Shown here in pieces: positions 34,487 to 44,507 of a stretch of DNA of 64,000 bases. Source of the DNA: an uncultured Prevotella sp. (GTDB lineage Bacteria > Bacteroidota > Bacteroidia > Bacteroidales > Bacteroidaceae); contig ONCJ01000008.1 in assembly GCA_900316295.1 (NCBI GenBank), positions 1 to 64,000 on the forward strand. Direction: 5' to 3'. The position numbers and the translations under genes are program-made. How positions within the stretch are numbered: the first letter of the stretch is position 1; every line of letters begins with the position of its first letter. The notes under the pieces were generated by a model, which did no database searches, had not been told where the DNA came from, and saw only the letters and a program-made list of their open reading frames with translations.

Positions 34487-37069
34487 ATGAGAAGACTTTA
34501 TACCATATTTACACTGCTATTTACTGTCATTGTAGTCTTTGCACAAAGGGTTACGGTGAGCATGCCATCACACGTGGCAGTAGGTGAGCAGTTCCAGATA
34601 GAATATACGGTGAATACCCAAGATGTACGGGGCTTCAATCCTGGGCATATGCCTAATGGCATAGAATTGCTCTATGGTCCAAGTACTTCGTCACAATCAA
34701 GTTTTCAGATTGTAAACGGTCATACCAGTAGTTCGTCGACAGTTACATATACTTATGTGGCGGTTGCTACCAAGAAGGGTACATTTACTATTCCTGCGGC
34801 ACATGCCAACGCGGGTGGCAAGGTGGTGTCTTCCTCACCAGTCAGACTTTCGGCATCTGGAAACTCTAAAGTCAATGTCCAGCCACATTCGCAAAGTAGC
34901 CAAATGGATGATGATCCATATGTATATCATCATTCGTCAGCTCGAGTACCGTCAGGAGAGGATTTGTTCATCCATGTTACCGCAAATAAGCAACGTGTAC
35001 ATGAACAAGAACCTGTACTCCTTACTTACAAGGTGTATACTCTTGTGGAACTGACACAGTTAGATGGTAAAATGCCTGACCTGAAAGGTTTTCATACCCA
35101 GGAGATAAAACAACCGCAACAGAAGACTTATCATAGAGAAGAATATCACGGACGAACATATAACTGTGTTACCTGGAGTCAGTATGTCGTGTTCCCTCAA
35201 ATGACGGGTAAACTTGTAATTCCAGAAATAACATTCCAAGGCGTTGTCCTGCATGAGACACGCGATCCTATTGCATTTATCACAGGGCGTGGCTACGAGG
35301 AAGAGCGTCGCAGCATAAAAGCCCCGGGACTGACCATACAAGTAGATCCGCTACCAACCCGTCCGCAGAATTTTTCAGGCGGAGTGGGCAAGTTTACCAT
35401 TTCCGGTCAGATTAATAAAAACACCATTAAGGCTGGCGATCCTGTCAATCTTCGTGTTGTCGTTAGTGGATCGGGCAACTTGAAACTTATCAAACAGCCC
35501 GAAGTCACAGTTCCTGAAGGCTGGGACAAGTATGATGCTAAGATTACTGACAAGACGAGACTCTCAATGAACGGAGTTGAGGGTAATATGATTTATGATA
35601 TACTTGTTGTCCCAAGAAAGGAAGGCAATTATACCATCCCGCCTGTAAAATTGACATATTATGATACCGGAGCGAACGCATATAAGACGGTGCAGACGGG
35701 TAGTTTTAGTGTTAATGTAGAACCTGGTGATGGTGGCTCGTCGGCAGGCGTGGCTGACTATAGTCAAAATAAAGTTGACGATATCCGACCAATAAAAGAG
35801 GGAAAGGTGCGCTTGCATAATCAAGACGATTTCTTCTTTGGCACACCGTGGTATTGTATTATTTTGTTAGCGTTGTTTGTCATTTTCGTGGGACTGCTTA
35901 TATTGTTCCGCAGGACAGCCCTTGCTCATGCAGACATAGCAAGGATGCGCGGCAAGAATGCTAATAAAGTAGCAAATAAACACTTGAGGAAGGCGTATGG
36001 ATTGATTCAAACTAACGCTCCTTCAGCCTTCTATGACGAGGTATTGCGTGCCCTTTGGGGATATGTGGGTGACAAGCTGAACATGCCTGTCACTGAACTG
36101 TCACGCGACAATATTAGCGACAGATTTGCTGAGCACAATGTCGATGAGGAAACAATTAATATGTTTATTAGTGCGCTTGACGAGTGTGAGATGGAACGAT
36201 ATGCTCCAGGTGATACGCGAGGCAATATGAACAAGACCTACGATGCGGCGATGACTGCAATATCGAGAATTGAGAATGTAATGAATGGCAAGGGAAATAG
36301 TTCTAAGGATGCTAATGATGGAGGCATGAAGTGTCTTCTGATAACACTTGTAATGATGTCTTTTGTGTCAGCAGTCAATGCTGTAACTAAAGCCAATGCG
36401 GACACAGAGTACAAAAAAGGTAACTTCCAACAGGCAATCAAGGACTATGAGGAAATACTTGACAATGGAGTGTCGTCTGAGTTGTATTACAATCTCGGCA
36501 ATGCATACTACCGTACAGACAATATTACCCGGGCAGTCATAGCTTACGAACGTGCCTTGCTGCTTTCCCCGGGAGATAAGGATATCAGAGTTAATCTTCA
36601 GATGGCACAGTCAAAAACCATCGACAAGATAACTCCCGAGTCGGAAATGTTTCTCGTGACATGGTATAAGTCGTTAGTCAATCTCATGAGTGTCGACGGA
36701 TGGGCATATACGGCAATCTTTTGTATGATTGTCATAATAATGCTTGTGCTTATCTACTTGTTCTCAGATACCATTTGGCTGAGAAAGGTAGGATTTTTCG
36801 GCGGAATTATCTTCTTCTTGTTGTTCATTGCTTCTAATATTTTTGCTTTACAGCAACGTAGCACATTGCTTCATCGCAATGGAGCCGTCATAATATCTTC
36901 GTCGGCAACTATACGTAAGAATCCTGCAACGAGTGCTCCCGAGGAGACCATCCTTCATGAGGGGACTCGTGTGGAGATTATCGACCGCTCTATGAATGGT
37001 TGGTATGGTATACGTATTGCTGACGGCAGAGAGGGATGGATAGAAAATAAAAACGTGGAAGTCATTTAA
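34487..37069 (+). CDS. batD: BatD-BatE fusion protein
   Basis: An 860-residue protein. After a signal peptide (residues 1-20) come BatD Ig-like beta domains (about 21-440; VTVSMPSHVAVGEQFQIEY; SGGVGKFTISGQINKN near 296), a membrane helix near 455-475 (IILLALFVIFVGLLILF) and a cytoplasmic helical domain (about 480-600). A second membrane segment (MKCLLITLVMMSFVSAVNA near 614) then precedes a TPR pair (ADTEYKKGNFQQAIKDYEEI; ELYYNLGNAYYRTDNIT), two helices (about 745-790) and a C-terminal bacterial SH3 domain (ATIRKNPATSAPEETILHEG). The part after about residue 614 is BatE, a separate gene in some Bacteroides; the join is continuous in frame. Confidence 0.88.
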   Translation: MRRLYTIFTLLFTVIVVFAQRVTVSMPSHVAVGEQFQIEYTVNTQDVRGFNPGHMPNGIELLYGPSTSSQSSFQIVNGHTSSSSTVTYTYVAVATKKGTFTIPAAHANAGGKVVSSSPVRLSASGNSKVNVQPHSQSSQMDDDPYVYHHSSARVPSGEDLFIHVTANKQRVHEQEPVLLTYKVYTLVELTQLDGKMPDLKGFHTQEIKQPQQKTYHREEYHGRTYNCVTWSQYVVFPQMTGKLVIPEITFQGVVLHETRDPIAFITGRGYEEERRSIKAPGLTIQVDPLPTRPQNFSGGVGKFTISGQINKNTIKAGDPVNLRVVVSGSGNLKLIKQPEVTVPEGWDKYDAKITDKTRLSMNGVEGNMIYDILVVPRKEGNYTIPPVKLTYYDTGANAYKTVQTGSFSVNVEPGDGGSSAGVADYSQNKVDDIRPIKEGKVRLHNQDDFFFGTPWYCIILLALFVIFVGLLILFRRTALAHADIARMRGKNANKVANKHLRKAYGLIQTNAPSAFYDEVLRALWGYVGDKLNMPVTELSRDNISDRFAEHNVDEETINMFISALDECEMERYAPGDTRGNMNKTYDAAMTAISRIENVMNGKGNSSKDANDGGMKCLLITLVMMSFVSAVNAVTKANADTEYKKGNFQQAIKDYEEILDNGVSSELYYNLGNAYYRTDNITRAVIAYERALLLSPGDKDIRVNLQMAQSKTIDKITPESEMFLVTWYKSLVNLMSVDGWAYTAIFCMIVIIMLVLIYLFSDTIWLRKVGFFGGIIFFLLFIASNIFALQQRSTLLHRNGAVIISSSATIRKNPATSAPEETILHEGTRVEIIDRSMNGWYGIRIADGREGWIENKNVEVI

Positions 37070-37096
37070 TGGCAGGCGAAGAGTAGAAAAGAGATT

Positions 37097-37795
37097 ATGC
37101 TTTCGAGTATTACAAATATAGATCATAGCATCCTGTTTGCACTGAATGGGAGTGACTATCCTGTAATAGATTCTTTGGTGCTTATACTGACCAATGCCTA
37201 TACGTGGATTCCACTCTATTTAATCTTGATTTTCTTAATAGTCCGCAACAATGAGAAACTGAGCCAAGTGGTATTGGTGATCAGTGCAGGAGTCCTGTGT
37301 GTCGCTTTGTCGTCAATCATTTCTGAGTTGGTGTGCAAACCATTGATAGCAAGACCCCGGCCATTATATGCTTCTGAACTTACGGGAATGCTTGATCTTG
37401 TCGATGGTTATCATGCCAGAGGGTTCAGCTTCTTCTCGTCGCATGCAGCCAATACCTTTTCGCTTGCGGTATTTCTCAGTCTGCTTGTGAGACGGTATAC
37501 TTTTACCATAGCTATGATAACTTGGTCGCTGATCAACTGTTGGACACGTCTATATCTCGGAGTACATTATCCTTCAGATGTCTTAGTAGGTATTCTGTGT
37601 GGGGCTGTTGTCGGGTTCGTAATCTATCTTGTCTTCATACACTTCTATCTGAAGATCAGTTCACGTCTACATTTCATTTCAAATCAGTATACTCGCACAG
37701 GCTATAGCCTTGCCGACATTGATATAGTCCTCAATGTACTTATGATACTTTATGTCATCATTATTATTATGGCGATAATCAATCTATCTATATGA
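37097..37795 (+). CDS. PAP2-superfamily membrane phosphatase
   Basis: A 232-residue integral membrane lipid phosphatase with about six helices. The three PAP2 motifs are present, with a variant second one: KPLIARPRP (C1) near 77, SSHAAN (C2; SSHA in place of PSGHA) near 113 and RLYLGVHYPSDVLVG (C3) near 151. Likely substrates are phosphatidylglycerophosphate, undecaprenyl pyrophosphate or lipid A; sequence does not decide. It overlaps queA by four bases (ATGA). A last helix (VLNVLMILYVIIIIMAIINL) follows the catalytic core. Confidence 0.87.
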   Translation: MLSSITNIDHSILFALNGSDYPVIDSLVLILTNAYTWIPLYLILIFLIVRNNEKLSQVVLVISAGVLCVALSSIISELVCKPLIARPRPLYASELTGMLDLVDGYHARGFSFFSSHAANTFSLAVFLSLLVRRYTFTIAMITWSLINCWTRLYLGVHYPSDVLVGILCGAVVGFVIYLVFIHFYLKISSRLHFISNQYTRTGYSLADIDIVLNVLMILYVIIIIMAIINLSI

Positions 37796-39030
37796 ATATA
37801 CAGGAAATAAAGATATCCCAGTTCAACTATCCCTTGCCAGATCAGAGAATTGCTAAATTCCCAATGGCAGAGCGTGACCACAGCAAATTGCTGTTATACA
37901 GGCATGGGCAGGTGTCGGAAGATGTGTTCTATAATCTTCCGCAATATTTGCCAAAGGGAGCCTTGATGGTTTTTAATAACACAAAGGTGATACAGGCTCG
38001 TCTACATTTTCGTAAGTCGGACGCAGAGGGCAATCCTACTGGTGCACTAATTGAAATATTCTTGTTAGAACCCATAGCTCCTGCGGACTATGAGCAGATG
38101 TTCCAGACTACAGGTGAGTGCACGTGGCATTGTCTTGTCGGCAACCTAAAGAAGTGGAAGGGCGGTGAACTGAAAAGAGAAGTTGAGATTAATGGGGAAA
38201 AAGTGGCCGTTTTTGTGACAAAAAGCGCCTCTTTTGATGGACAAAACGTATGTTTTCGATGGACAAACGATACCATTTCCTTTGCTGAGATTATCAACGC
38301 TATAGGAGAACTGCCTATTCCTCCATATCTCAATCGTGAAACACAAGAAAGTGACAAGACTACATATCAGACGGTATACTCTAAAATCAAGGGTAGTGTG
38401 GCAGCGCCAACAGCTGGACTTCACTTTACTGAAAGGGTGCTTGCCAACCTTGATGCCTGCGAAATAGATCGTGAGGAGTTGACACTGCATGTCGGTGCCG
38501 GCACTTTTAAGCCTGTCAAGAGTGAAGAGATAGGCGGTCATGAGATGCATACTGAAACGATTAGCGTGCGTAGGCAGACTTTTGAGAAACTGCTGGCTCA
38601 TCAATGTCAGGCCATCGCGGTAGGTACTACCAGCGTGAGGACGCTGGAGAGCCTCTATTATATGGGACTTAAGGTAATAGCCAATCCCGAGATTTCGGAA
38701 GACAACCTACATGTAGGTCAGTGGGAACCGTACGAATTGGAGGATGAGAGCAGGAAACATAGCGTGGAGGAATGCCTGCGTGCATTGGTCGACTATATGG
38801 ATAGGAGGCAAATCAATACGCTTCATTCCAGCACACAGATTATAATTGTACCTGGATATAAATATAAAATCGTCAAGATGCTTATAACAAATTTCCATCA
38901 ACCGCAAAGCACATTATTGCTATTGGTCAGCGCCTTTGTTCGTGGCGATTGGAAAAAGATATATGACTATGCCTTGTCACATGACTTCAGATTCCTGAGT
39001 TATGGTGACAGTTCATTGTTGATACCTTAA
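37792..39030 (+). CDS. queA: S-adenosylmethionine:tRNA ribosyltransferase-isomerase QueA
   Basis: Transfers and isomerises the ribosyl group of SAM onto preQ1 in tRNA, the penultimate step of queuosine synthesis. It has 412 residues, toward the long end for the family. Signatures: FNYPLPDQRIAKFP near 12, LMVFNNTKVIQARL near 62, GELPIPPYLNR near 170, GSVAAPTAGLHFTERVL near 198, LHVGAGTFKPVK near 232, ITNFHQPQSTLLLLV near 365. There is no preQ1 riboswitch upstream because the gene is translated from the PAP2 gene's transcript. Confidence 0.95.
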   Translation: MNIQEIKISQFNYPLPDQRIAKFPMAERDHSKLLLYRHGQVSEDVFYNLPQYLPKGALMVFNNTKVIQARLHFRKSDAEGNPTGALIEIFLLEPIAPADYEQMFQTTGECTWHCLVGNLKKWKGGELKREVEINGEKVAVFVTKSASFDGQNVCFRWTNDTISFAEIINAIGELPIPPYLNRETQESDKTTYQTVYSKIKGSVAAPTAGLHFTERVLANLDACEIDREELTLHVGAGTFKPVKSEEIGGHEMHTETISVRRQTFEKLLAHQCQAIAVGTTSVRTLESLYYMGLKVIANPEISEDNLHVGQWEPYELEDESRKHSVEECLRALVDYMDRRQINTLHSSTQIIIVPGYKYKIVKMLITNFHQPQSTLLLLVSAFVRGDWKKIYDYALSHDFRFLSYGDSSLLIP

Positions 39031-39063
39031 AAATTTTGTTTAATTCTAATGGAGGAACATAGT

Positions 39064-41028
39064 ATGGAGTATGGTTTTGTTAGAGTGGCAGCTGCGATAC
39101 CTTCGGTGAGGGTTGCCGATGTGAAATATAATTTAGAACAGATAAAGCTGCAGATTGTCGAAGCAGAAAGTAAGGGCGTTCAGGCTGTTGTCTTCCCTGA
39201 GTTGTGTATCACGGGATACAGCTGTCAGGATTTGTTCACCCAGCGACTGATTATCGAGGAATCGGAGCGTGCAATAGAAGAACTTCTGGATTTTTCAAGA
39301 AATAAAAATATAGCCATCGTCGTAGGTATACCTGTAGATACGGGCAAGATTTTGCTTAACTGTGCAACGGTCATCTGCAATGGTAGACTTGATACGTTGG
39401 TGCCAAAGACCTATCTGCCCAATTATGGAGAATTTTATGAGAAGCGTTGGTTTGCTTCAGCTCAGGATATCAATGAGGGTGAGGTAATATCTTATGCAGG
39501 TTTGCACATAGAACTTACTCGAAAGCCCATACTGTTTCAGTTGAATGACGGAACGAGGTTCGGTGTGGAGATATGCGAAGATGTTTGGGCACCAGCACCT
39601 CCAAGCAACCATCTTGCACTTGCTGGCGCTGATATCATATTCAATCTCTCTGCCAGCGATGAGCTAATAGGCAAGCACAACTATCTGAAATCACTATTGG
39701 CTCAACAGAGTGCGCGTACTATAAGTGCGTATGTCTATAGTAGTTGTGGCTTTGGTGAGAGTACGCAGGATGTCGTGTATGGTGGTAATGCGCTGATATA
39801 TGAGAATGGAAAGTTGATGGCGGAGGCAAAACGCTTCTCTATGGAGCCGCAGATGATGATTGCCGATGTTGATGTAGAGATGCTCAGAGCTGAGCGCCGA
39901 CGCAATACGACCTTTGTTAATGCGCAGCGTAGCGAGCATACCGACAAAGTGTTCTGTTTGGATATCAATGATGCAGAGGCTAAGGATGATGTTGCGACCC
40001 TGCGATATCGTGATGTCGACGCTCATCCGTTCATTCCAAAAACTGAGAATATGAGCAACTCATGCGATGAGATTTTCAATATTCAGGTGGCGGGACTTGC
40101 CAAGCGCTTGATACATACTCATAGCAATACAGTGGTCATAGGAATTAGTGGAGGTCTTGATTCTACGCTTGCCTTGCTCGTTTGTGTGAAGACATTTGAC
40201 AAATTGGGCTTCAATCGTAAAGGTATCTATGGTATTACGATGCCTGGATTTGGCACTACAGATCGCACTTACAACAATGCACTTGCCCTGATGCGCAGTC
40301 TTGGGGTGACAATACGAGAGATAAATATCGCAAAGGCTGTGACCCAACACTTCGAGGATATAGGTCATGATCCGTCTGTACATGATGTTGCTTACGAGAA
40401 CTCGCAGGCAAGAGAGCGAACACAAATACTTATGGACTTGACCAATGAGGTTGGAGGACTTGTTGTCGGCACGGGTGATCTTAGCGAATTGGCTCTCGGA
40501 TGGGCAACATACAATGGTGATCACATGTCTATGTATGGAGTTAACGCCAGCATTCCGAAGACCCTTATCCAGTATCTTGTCAGATATGTGGCGGAAAGCA
40601 TGAAGGATAGTGATGGTCAAACAATGGGGGAGAGGAGTGCAACAGAAATCCTACTTGACATTATTGATACACCAATTTCGCCAGAACTTATTCCTGCTGA
40701 CGAACATGGACAGATAAAGCAGAAGACAGAGGATCTTGTTGGTCCTTATGAGTTGCATGACTTCTTCCTGTATTATGCACTTCGTTATGGTTTCACACCA
40801 AAAAAGATATATATGCTTGCAAGCAAGGCTTTTGCTGGTATGTACGATGAACCTACTATAAAGAAATGGCTCGCCACCTTCTTCCGTCGGTTCTTCAGTC
40901 AGCAGTTTAAGCGTAGTTGCCTACCTGACGGTCCGAAGGTAGGTAGTGTCAGCCTCTCACCTCGTGGCGACTGGCGTATGCCGAGTGATGCAAGTAGTGC
41001 GTTATGGTTATCGAGTATTCAGGATTGA
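39064..41028 (+). CDS. nadE: glutamine-dependent NAD+ synthetase
   Basis: Makes NAD+ from nicotinate adenine dinucleotide using glutamine. It has 654 residues in two domains. An N-terminal nitrilase-type glutaminase has its triad in VVFPELCITGYSC (Glu), LVPKTYLPNYGEF (Lys) and GVEICEDVW (Cys, near 178). The C-terminal synthetase has PP-loop VIGISGGLDST near 358 and GDLSELALGW near 474. The start at 39064 matches family N-termini (MEYGFVRVAAAIPS); an ATG at 39049 adds five residues and cannot be excluded. The 3' end overlaps the next gene by 25 bases. Confidence 0.95.
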   Translation: MEYGFVRVAAAIPSVRVADVKYNLEQIKLQIVEAESKGVQAVVFPELCITGYSCQDLFTQRLIIEESERAIEELLDFSRNKNIAIVVGIPVDTGKILLNCATVICNGRLDTLVPKTYLPNYGEFYEKRWFASAQDINEGEVISYAGLHIELTRKPILFQLNDGTRFGVEICEDVWAPAPPSNHLALAGADIIFNLSASDELIGKHNYLKSLLAQQSARTISAYVYSSCGFGESTQDVVYGGNALIYENGKLMAEAKRFSMEPQMMIADVDVEMLRAERRRNTTFVNAQRSEHTDKVFCLDINDAEAKDDVATLRYRDVDAHPFIPKTENMSNSCDEIFNIQVAGLAKRLIHTHSNTVVIGISGGLDSTLALLVCVKTFDKLGFNRKGIYGITMPGFGTTDRTYNNALALMRSLGVTIREINIAKAVTQHFEDIGHDPSVHDVAYENSQARERTQILMDLTNEVGGLVVGTGDLSELALGWATYNGDHMSMYGVNASIPKTLIQYLVRYVAESMKDSDGQTMGERSATEILLDIIDTPISPELIPADEHGQIKQKTEDLVGPYELHDFFLYYALRYGFTPKKIYMLASKAFAGMYDEPTIKKWLATFFRRFFSQQFKRSCLPDGPKVGSVSLSPRGDWRMPSDASSALWLSSIQD

Positions 41029-41645
41029 CAATCGGCTTAAAGCCCTTAAAGTCTTTAAAGTCCTTCAGGTCTTTAAGGTCCTTAGAGTCCCTAACCTTCT
41101 TCGGGATAGTGTTTGCATCGGTGATGATGTGTGCACCAAGTGGTATTTCCGCCCAACCCAACTATGGCCAGGAGGCATTAGTCTCGATGGCTGATATGCT
41201 ACGCTATCAGTATGCAAAGTCTGGCAAAGGCAAGGTGCCTGTTGTCGCTCCGTTCAAGAAATTCGGAATGCGACACATACGTGCCTCAAAGGTGTTGGAA
41301 GAGGGCGACGAACGCACACTTTGGGGGTATCGCGTGGGTGCAAATATGGAATATGATAAAAGTCGTCAACCGCTCTATCGGCTTTTTAAGAAGAATGATT
41401 TTGCAAGTCTCGCCGTTATTGACTATTCGGCTAATGGCAGCAATAAATGCGAATTAGTGTTTTGGGGCAAGAAATACTATCGTCGTTTTGCCCACGAACT
41501 CCGTCGCATGGGTTTTGGTATTAGTAACAGTTCTACCCAAACCAATGTGTTGGAGTTCAGAAAGAAAGATACAGATGTCGGGGTGGATGTTACCATCTGG
41601 CCCGACATCTATATTATGACATTCTTAATAATTGGTGGCAAGTAA
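41004..41645 (+). CDS. unrecognised exported protein with repeat-encoded N-terminus
   Basis: A 213-residue protein that I do not recognise. The N-terminal 30 residues are a Lys/Ser/Leu/Arg repeat ([16 protein letters not shown]) encoded by a DNA tandem repeat at 41033-41092. A hydrophobic stretch follows ([20 protein letters not shown]) and looks like a signal peptide whose basic n-region comes from the repeat. The mature part is mixed alpha/beta with a run of aromatic and basic residues ([20 protein letters not shown]) and ends in hydrophobic TFLIIGGK. It overlaps nadE by 25 bases and converges with rubrerythrin over 21 bases. Confidence 0.6.
   Translation: MVIEYSGLTIGLKPLKSLKSFRSLRSLESLTFFGIVFASVMMCAPSGISAQPNYGQEALVSMADMLRYQYAKSGKGKVPVVAPFKKFGMRHIRASKVLEEGDERTLWGYRVGANMEYDKSRQPLYRLFKKNDFASLAVIDYSANGSNKCELVFWGKKYYRRFAHELRRMGFGISNSSTQTNVLEFRKKDTDVGVDVTIWPDIYIMTFLIIGGK
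41033..41092 (+). repeat. in-frame 9-10-base tandem repeat
   Basis: About six copies of CTTTAAAGTC / CTTTAAGGTC-like units. They are read as the N-terminus of the gene at 41004. Composition resembles the spacer repeats elsewhere in the window. Confidence 0.75.
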
Positions 41646-42167
41646 TTCAAAGTATGCTTGTGGGTGATCGCATACAGGGCAAACCTCAGGTGCCTGCTTG
41701 CCAATTACGATATGTCCGCAGTTACGGCATTGCCAGATAGCGTCTCCGTCACGAGAGAAGACCAGCTTGTCTTCGATGTTGCTCAATAGCTTGCGATAGC
41801 GTTCCTCATGATGCTTTTCTATAGCAGCTACACCGCGGAACTTTTCTGCAATCTCGGCGAATCCCTCTTCCTCAGCTTCTTTAGCCATACGCTCATACAT
41901 GTCAGTCCACTCGAAGTTCTCACCCTCTGCGGCAGCCTTTAGATTTTCTATCGTGTCTTTCACTTTGCCACCTTCGAGATATTTGAACCACATCTTTGCA
42001 TGCTCTTTCTCGTTGTTGGCAGTCTCCTCAAATATAGCAGAAATCTGCACATAGCCATCTTTCTTTGCTTTTGATGCAAAATATGTGTACTTGTTTCTTG
42101 CCATAGACTCTCCGGCAAATGCCTCCATGAGATTCTTCTCTGTCTTTGTTCCTTTCAGTTCTTTCAT
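41625..42167 (-). CDS. rbr: rubrerythrin
   Basis: Non-haem diiron peroxidase that removes hydrogen peroxide in anaerobes. It has 180 residues. The four-helix diiron domain (1-140) has ligands in [25 protein letters not shown] and [11 protein letters not shown]. The C-terminal rubredoxin-type domain has CRNCG and CPVCDHP (about 147-170). No promoter box of the standard form was found upstream. The 3' end overlaps the convergent gene by 21 bases. Confidence 0.95.
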   Translation of the reverse strand: MKELKGTKTEKNLMEAFAGESMARNKYTYFASKAKKDGYVQISAIFEETANNEKEHAKMWFKYLEGGKVKDTIENLKAAAEGENFEWTDMYERMAKEAEEEGFAEIAEKFRGVAAIEKHHEERYRKLLSNIEDKLVFSRDGDAIWQCRNCGHIVIGKQAPEVCPVCDHPQAYFELLATNY

Positions 42168-42235
42168 AATGTTTTTGTTTTTAGATTGTTGTTACAGTTA
42201 TTATTATTTGAGAACTATAAGTTCTCTCAATTCTT

Positions 42236-43516
42236 TTACATCCACGGAGATAAGATACTGGCCATCCACCCAACGAATTTCTTCCAGGGAGTGCGCCATT
42301 GGTCCCATTCCTCCTCGGTCAGAACGAAGCTGTCTGCTTTCTCTTTGTCGAAGAGGTCATTCAGTTCCTTGGTTGTTCCCGGGTCTACTATCACCGCATT
42401 CTCCTCATAGTCAAAAAACATACTACGCGAATCAAGGTTGGCACTTCCTACGGTACAGAACTGTCCGTCTACCATTATCACCTTGGTATGGTGGAACCCA
42501 GGTTTATACATCCATACCGTCACACCTTTCTTCATCAGTTTATGGGCGAAATAGTATCCGCAATCGGGTGTCAGCGGAATGTCGCTCTTCACAGACAACA
42601 TCATCTCAACCTTTACTCCTCGTTTTACGGCATTAGCCAGCGCCTTACGCAATTTCTTGTGTGGGGTGAAGTAGGGGGTTATCAGCTTTATGCTGTCTTT
42701 CGCGTTGTTTATTGCGTTGACATAGAATGTCCTGATGATGTCGGCAGAAGCTGTATGTGGCTCCCTGTTGATGATACCCACCATTTTGCGCTCTGCCGTA
42801 GAACATGTATCTGGTTTTAGTCCCTTGAAGTAGCTGGTGTCACCCAGTCCTCGGTAGTATTGTGGTCCGCTGATATTTTGTTTGGTAGTCCGGTTCCATA
42901 TCTTCAGAAAGATTTTCTGCAGAGTGTTCACCTCTGTTCCTTCTATACGACAATGCATGTCGTGCCATTCGCCGACTACTTCCGTTCCGTTAATGTAGTA
43001 GTCGGCTACGTTCATGCCGCCGGTATATGCTATCTTTCCGTCGATTACTACTATCTTTCGGTGGTCTCGGCAAAACACGTCGTTGACGTACGGAAATCTC
43101 ACGGGGTTGTATTCGTATATCTCGATCCCCATTTCCCTTATCTTCTTGATGTGCGATTTCTTTAGTGGTCGGTTGTTCGACGTGTTGCCAAAACCATCAA
43201 ACAGGGCTCTCACTTCTACGCCTTCTTGTGCTTTCTCTCCGAGCAGATGGAATAGCAGACGCGCTATGGAGTCGTTTCTGAAATTGAAGTATTCCAGATG
43301 AATACTACTCTTTGCCTGTCGAATGGCAGTAAACATGTCGTCAAACTTCTCCTGTCCGTTCATCAGCAGGGTCACGCTGTTGTCGTTAGAGAAAGTGACG
43401 TTCTTTGCTTTTAGTTGTGAGACGATGAGCGAATCAGCGGTCTGTCCTGCTATTCCCAAAGGAAACAAGGTGAGACCTATGATTAGTAAATGTATTATAT
43501 TGTGTGGTATGCTCAT
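42236..43516 (-). CDS. phospholipase D-family protein, cardiolipin synthase-like
   Basis: A 426-residue PLD-superfamily protein with two HKD motifs: CRDHRKIVVIDGKIAYTGGM near 162 and FHHTKVIMVDGQFCTVGSAN near 365. The N-terminus (IIHLLIIGLTLFPLGIAGQ) looks like a cleavable signal peptide rather than the paired helices of Escherichia coli ClsA. It could be a cardiolipin synthase or an exported PLD enzyme. The ATG at 43516 begins the signal; a GTG at 43549 abutting the kdsD stop is an alternative. Probably the third gene of the kdsA-kdsD operon. Confidence 0.82.
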   Translation of the reverse strand: MSIPHNIIHLLIIGLTLFPLGIAGQTADSLIVSQLKAKNVTFSNDNSVTLLMNGQEKFDDMFTAIRQAKSSIHLEYFNFRNDSIARLLFHLLGEKAQEGVEVRALFDGFGNTSNNRPLKKSHIKKIREMGIEIYEYNPVRFPYVNDVFCRDHRKIVVIDGKIAYTGGMNVADYYINGTEVVGEWHDMHCRIEGTEVNTLQKIFLKIWNRTTKQNISGPQYYRGLGDTSYFKGLKPDTCSTAERKMVGIINREPHTASADIIRTFYVNAINNAKDSIKLITPYFTPHKKLRKALANAVKRGVKVEMMLSVKSDIPLTPDCGYYFAHKLMKKGVTVWMYKPGFHHTKVIMVDGQFCTVGSANLDSRSMFFDYEENAVIVDPGTTKELNDLFDKEKADSFVLTEEEWDQWRTPWKKFVGWMASILSPWM

Positions 43517-43549
43517 CGTTTTCTCTCCAATCTCTTCTTTCTCTCTCAC

Positions 43550-44497
43550 TTATACCATACATGAATAGTGGTCAACGACACCCAAGAGACGTCCTTCTTT
43601 GTCGGTTACGAGTACGGTATGAATCTTGTGTTTGTGCATAATGCGTTGTATCTCCGTAATCTTTGTTGTCGGTAGCACGGTCTTCGGTTCGTGTGTCATA
43701 ATGTCGCTGACGGTCTTGTTGAAGAATTGTGCCTGCCATTTCTCCATAGCGCGTCTGATGTCGCCATCGGTGATGAGTCCGCACACCTTACCGTCTTCAA
43801 GTGACACTCCGAGTCCCAGCTTTCCTTTGCTCACGTGGATGATGGCTTCGCCCAGATGCATCTCTTTAGGTATGATGGGCAGTTCGTCTGAGCGCATCAC
43901 GTCAGCGGCAGTTGTCAACAGTCGTTTGCCAAGTGAGCCGCCAGGATGGAATTGTGCGAAGTCGCGAGGCTTGAATCGTCTTACCTGCATCAGCGCTATT
44001 GCCAGAGCGTCACCTATCACCAGAGCTGCCGTAGTGCTGCTTGTCGGTGCGAGGTTGAGAGGGCAGGCTTCCTTCTCAACTCTTACGGTAATGTGTATCG
44101 TAGAGTATTTAGCCAATAGTGACTCTGGATTGCTGCTCATGCCGATTATTGGCACCTGCATGTGTAGTAGCATCGGAATGAAGCGTAGCAGTTCGTCGGT
44201 TTGTCCCGAATTGCTTAATGCCAAAACCACATCGTCACGGGTCATCACTCCAAGGTCGCCGTGGAATACATCCAGCGGATTGATAAAGAATGAAGGTGTG
44301 CCTGTTGACGAAAGGGTAGCGGCAATCTTTGCTCCGATGTGTCCGCTTTTTCCCACTCCTGTGACAATCACCTTTCCCTTGCAGTTATACATCAGGTCAA
44401 CAGCCTTGTCAAAGTTCTCGTCCAGCTGTGGAATAAGGTCGAGCACAGCCTGTGCTTCATCCTTAATACATTGTATTGCGTAGCCTTTTACTTGCAT
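43550..44497 (-). CDS. kdsD: D-arabinose-5-phosphate isomerase, KdsD/KpsF family
   Basis: Converts ribulose-5-phosphate to arabinose-5-phosphate, the first step of Kdo synthesis for lipopolysaccharide. It has 315 residues. The SIS domain (about 35-170) contains VTGVGKSGHIGAKIAATLS near 45 and ALSNSGQTDELL near 92. Two CBS modules follow (about 200-312; MRSDELPIIP, then VSDIMTHEPKTVLPTT). The His of the GxxH motif lies in DVFHGDLG. It lies 10 bases downstream of kdsA on the same strand. Confidence 0.93.
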   Translation of the reverse strand: MQVKGYAIQCIKDEAQAVLDLIPQLDENFDKAVDLMYNCKGKVIVTGVGKSGHIGAKIAATLSSTGTPSFFINPLDVFHGDLGVMTRDDVVLALSNSGQTDELLRFIPMLLHMQVPIIGMSSNPESLLAKYSTIHITVRVEKEACPLNLAPTSSTTAALVIGDALAIALMQVRRFKPRDFAQFHPGGSLGKRLLTTAADVMRSDELPIIPKEMHLGEAIIHVSKGKLGLGVSLEDGKVCGLITDGDIRRAMEKWQAQFFNKTVSDIMTHEPKTVLPTTKITEIQRIMHKHKIHTVLVTDKEGRLLGVVDHYSCMV

Positions 44498-44507
44498 TAT
44501 TTCTGAT

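Noticed and set aside
37600..37800. possible preQ1 riboswitch upstream of queA
   Set aside because: queA starts inside the PAP2 gene's stop codon; there is no untranslated leader to hold one.
43626..44483. 285-codon plus-strand open frame
   Set aside because: Antisense to kdsD, whose SIS and CBS motifs are intact.
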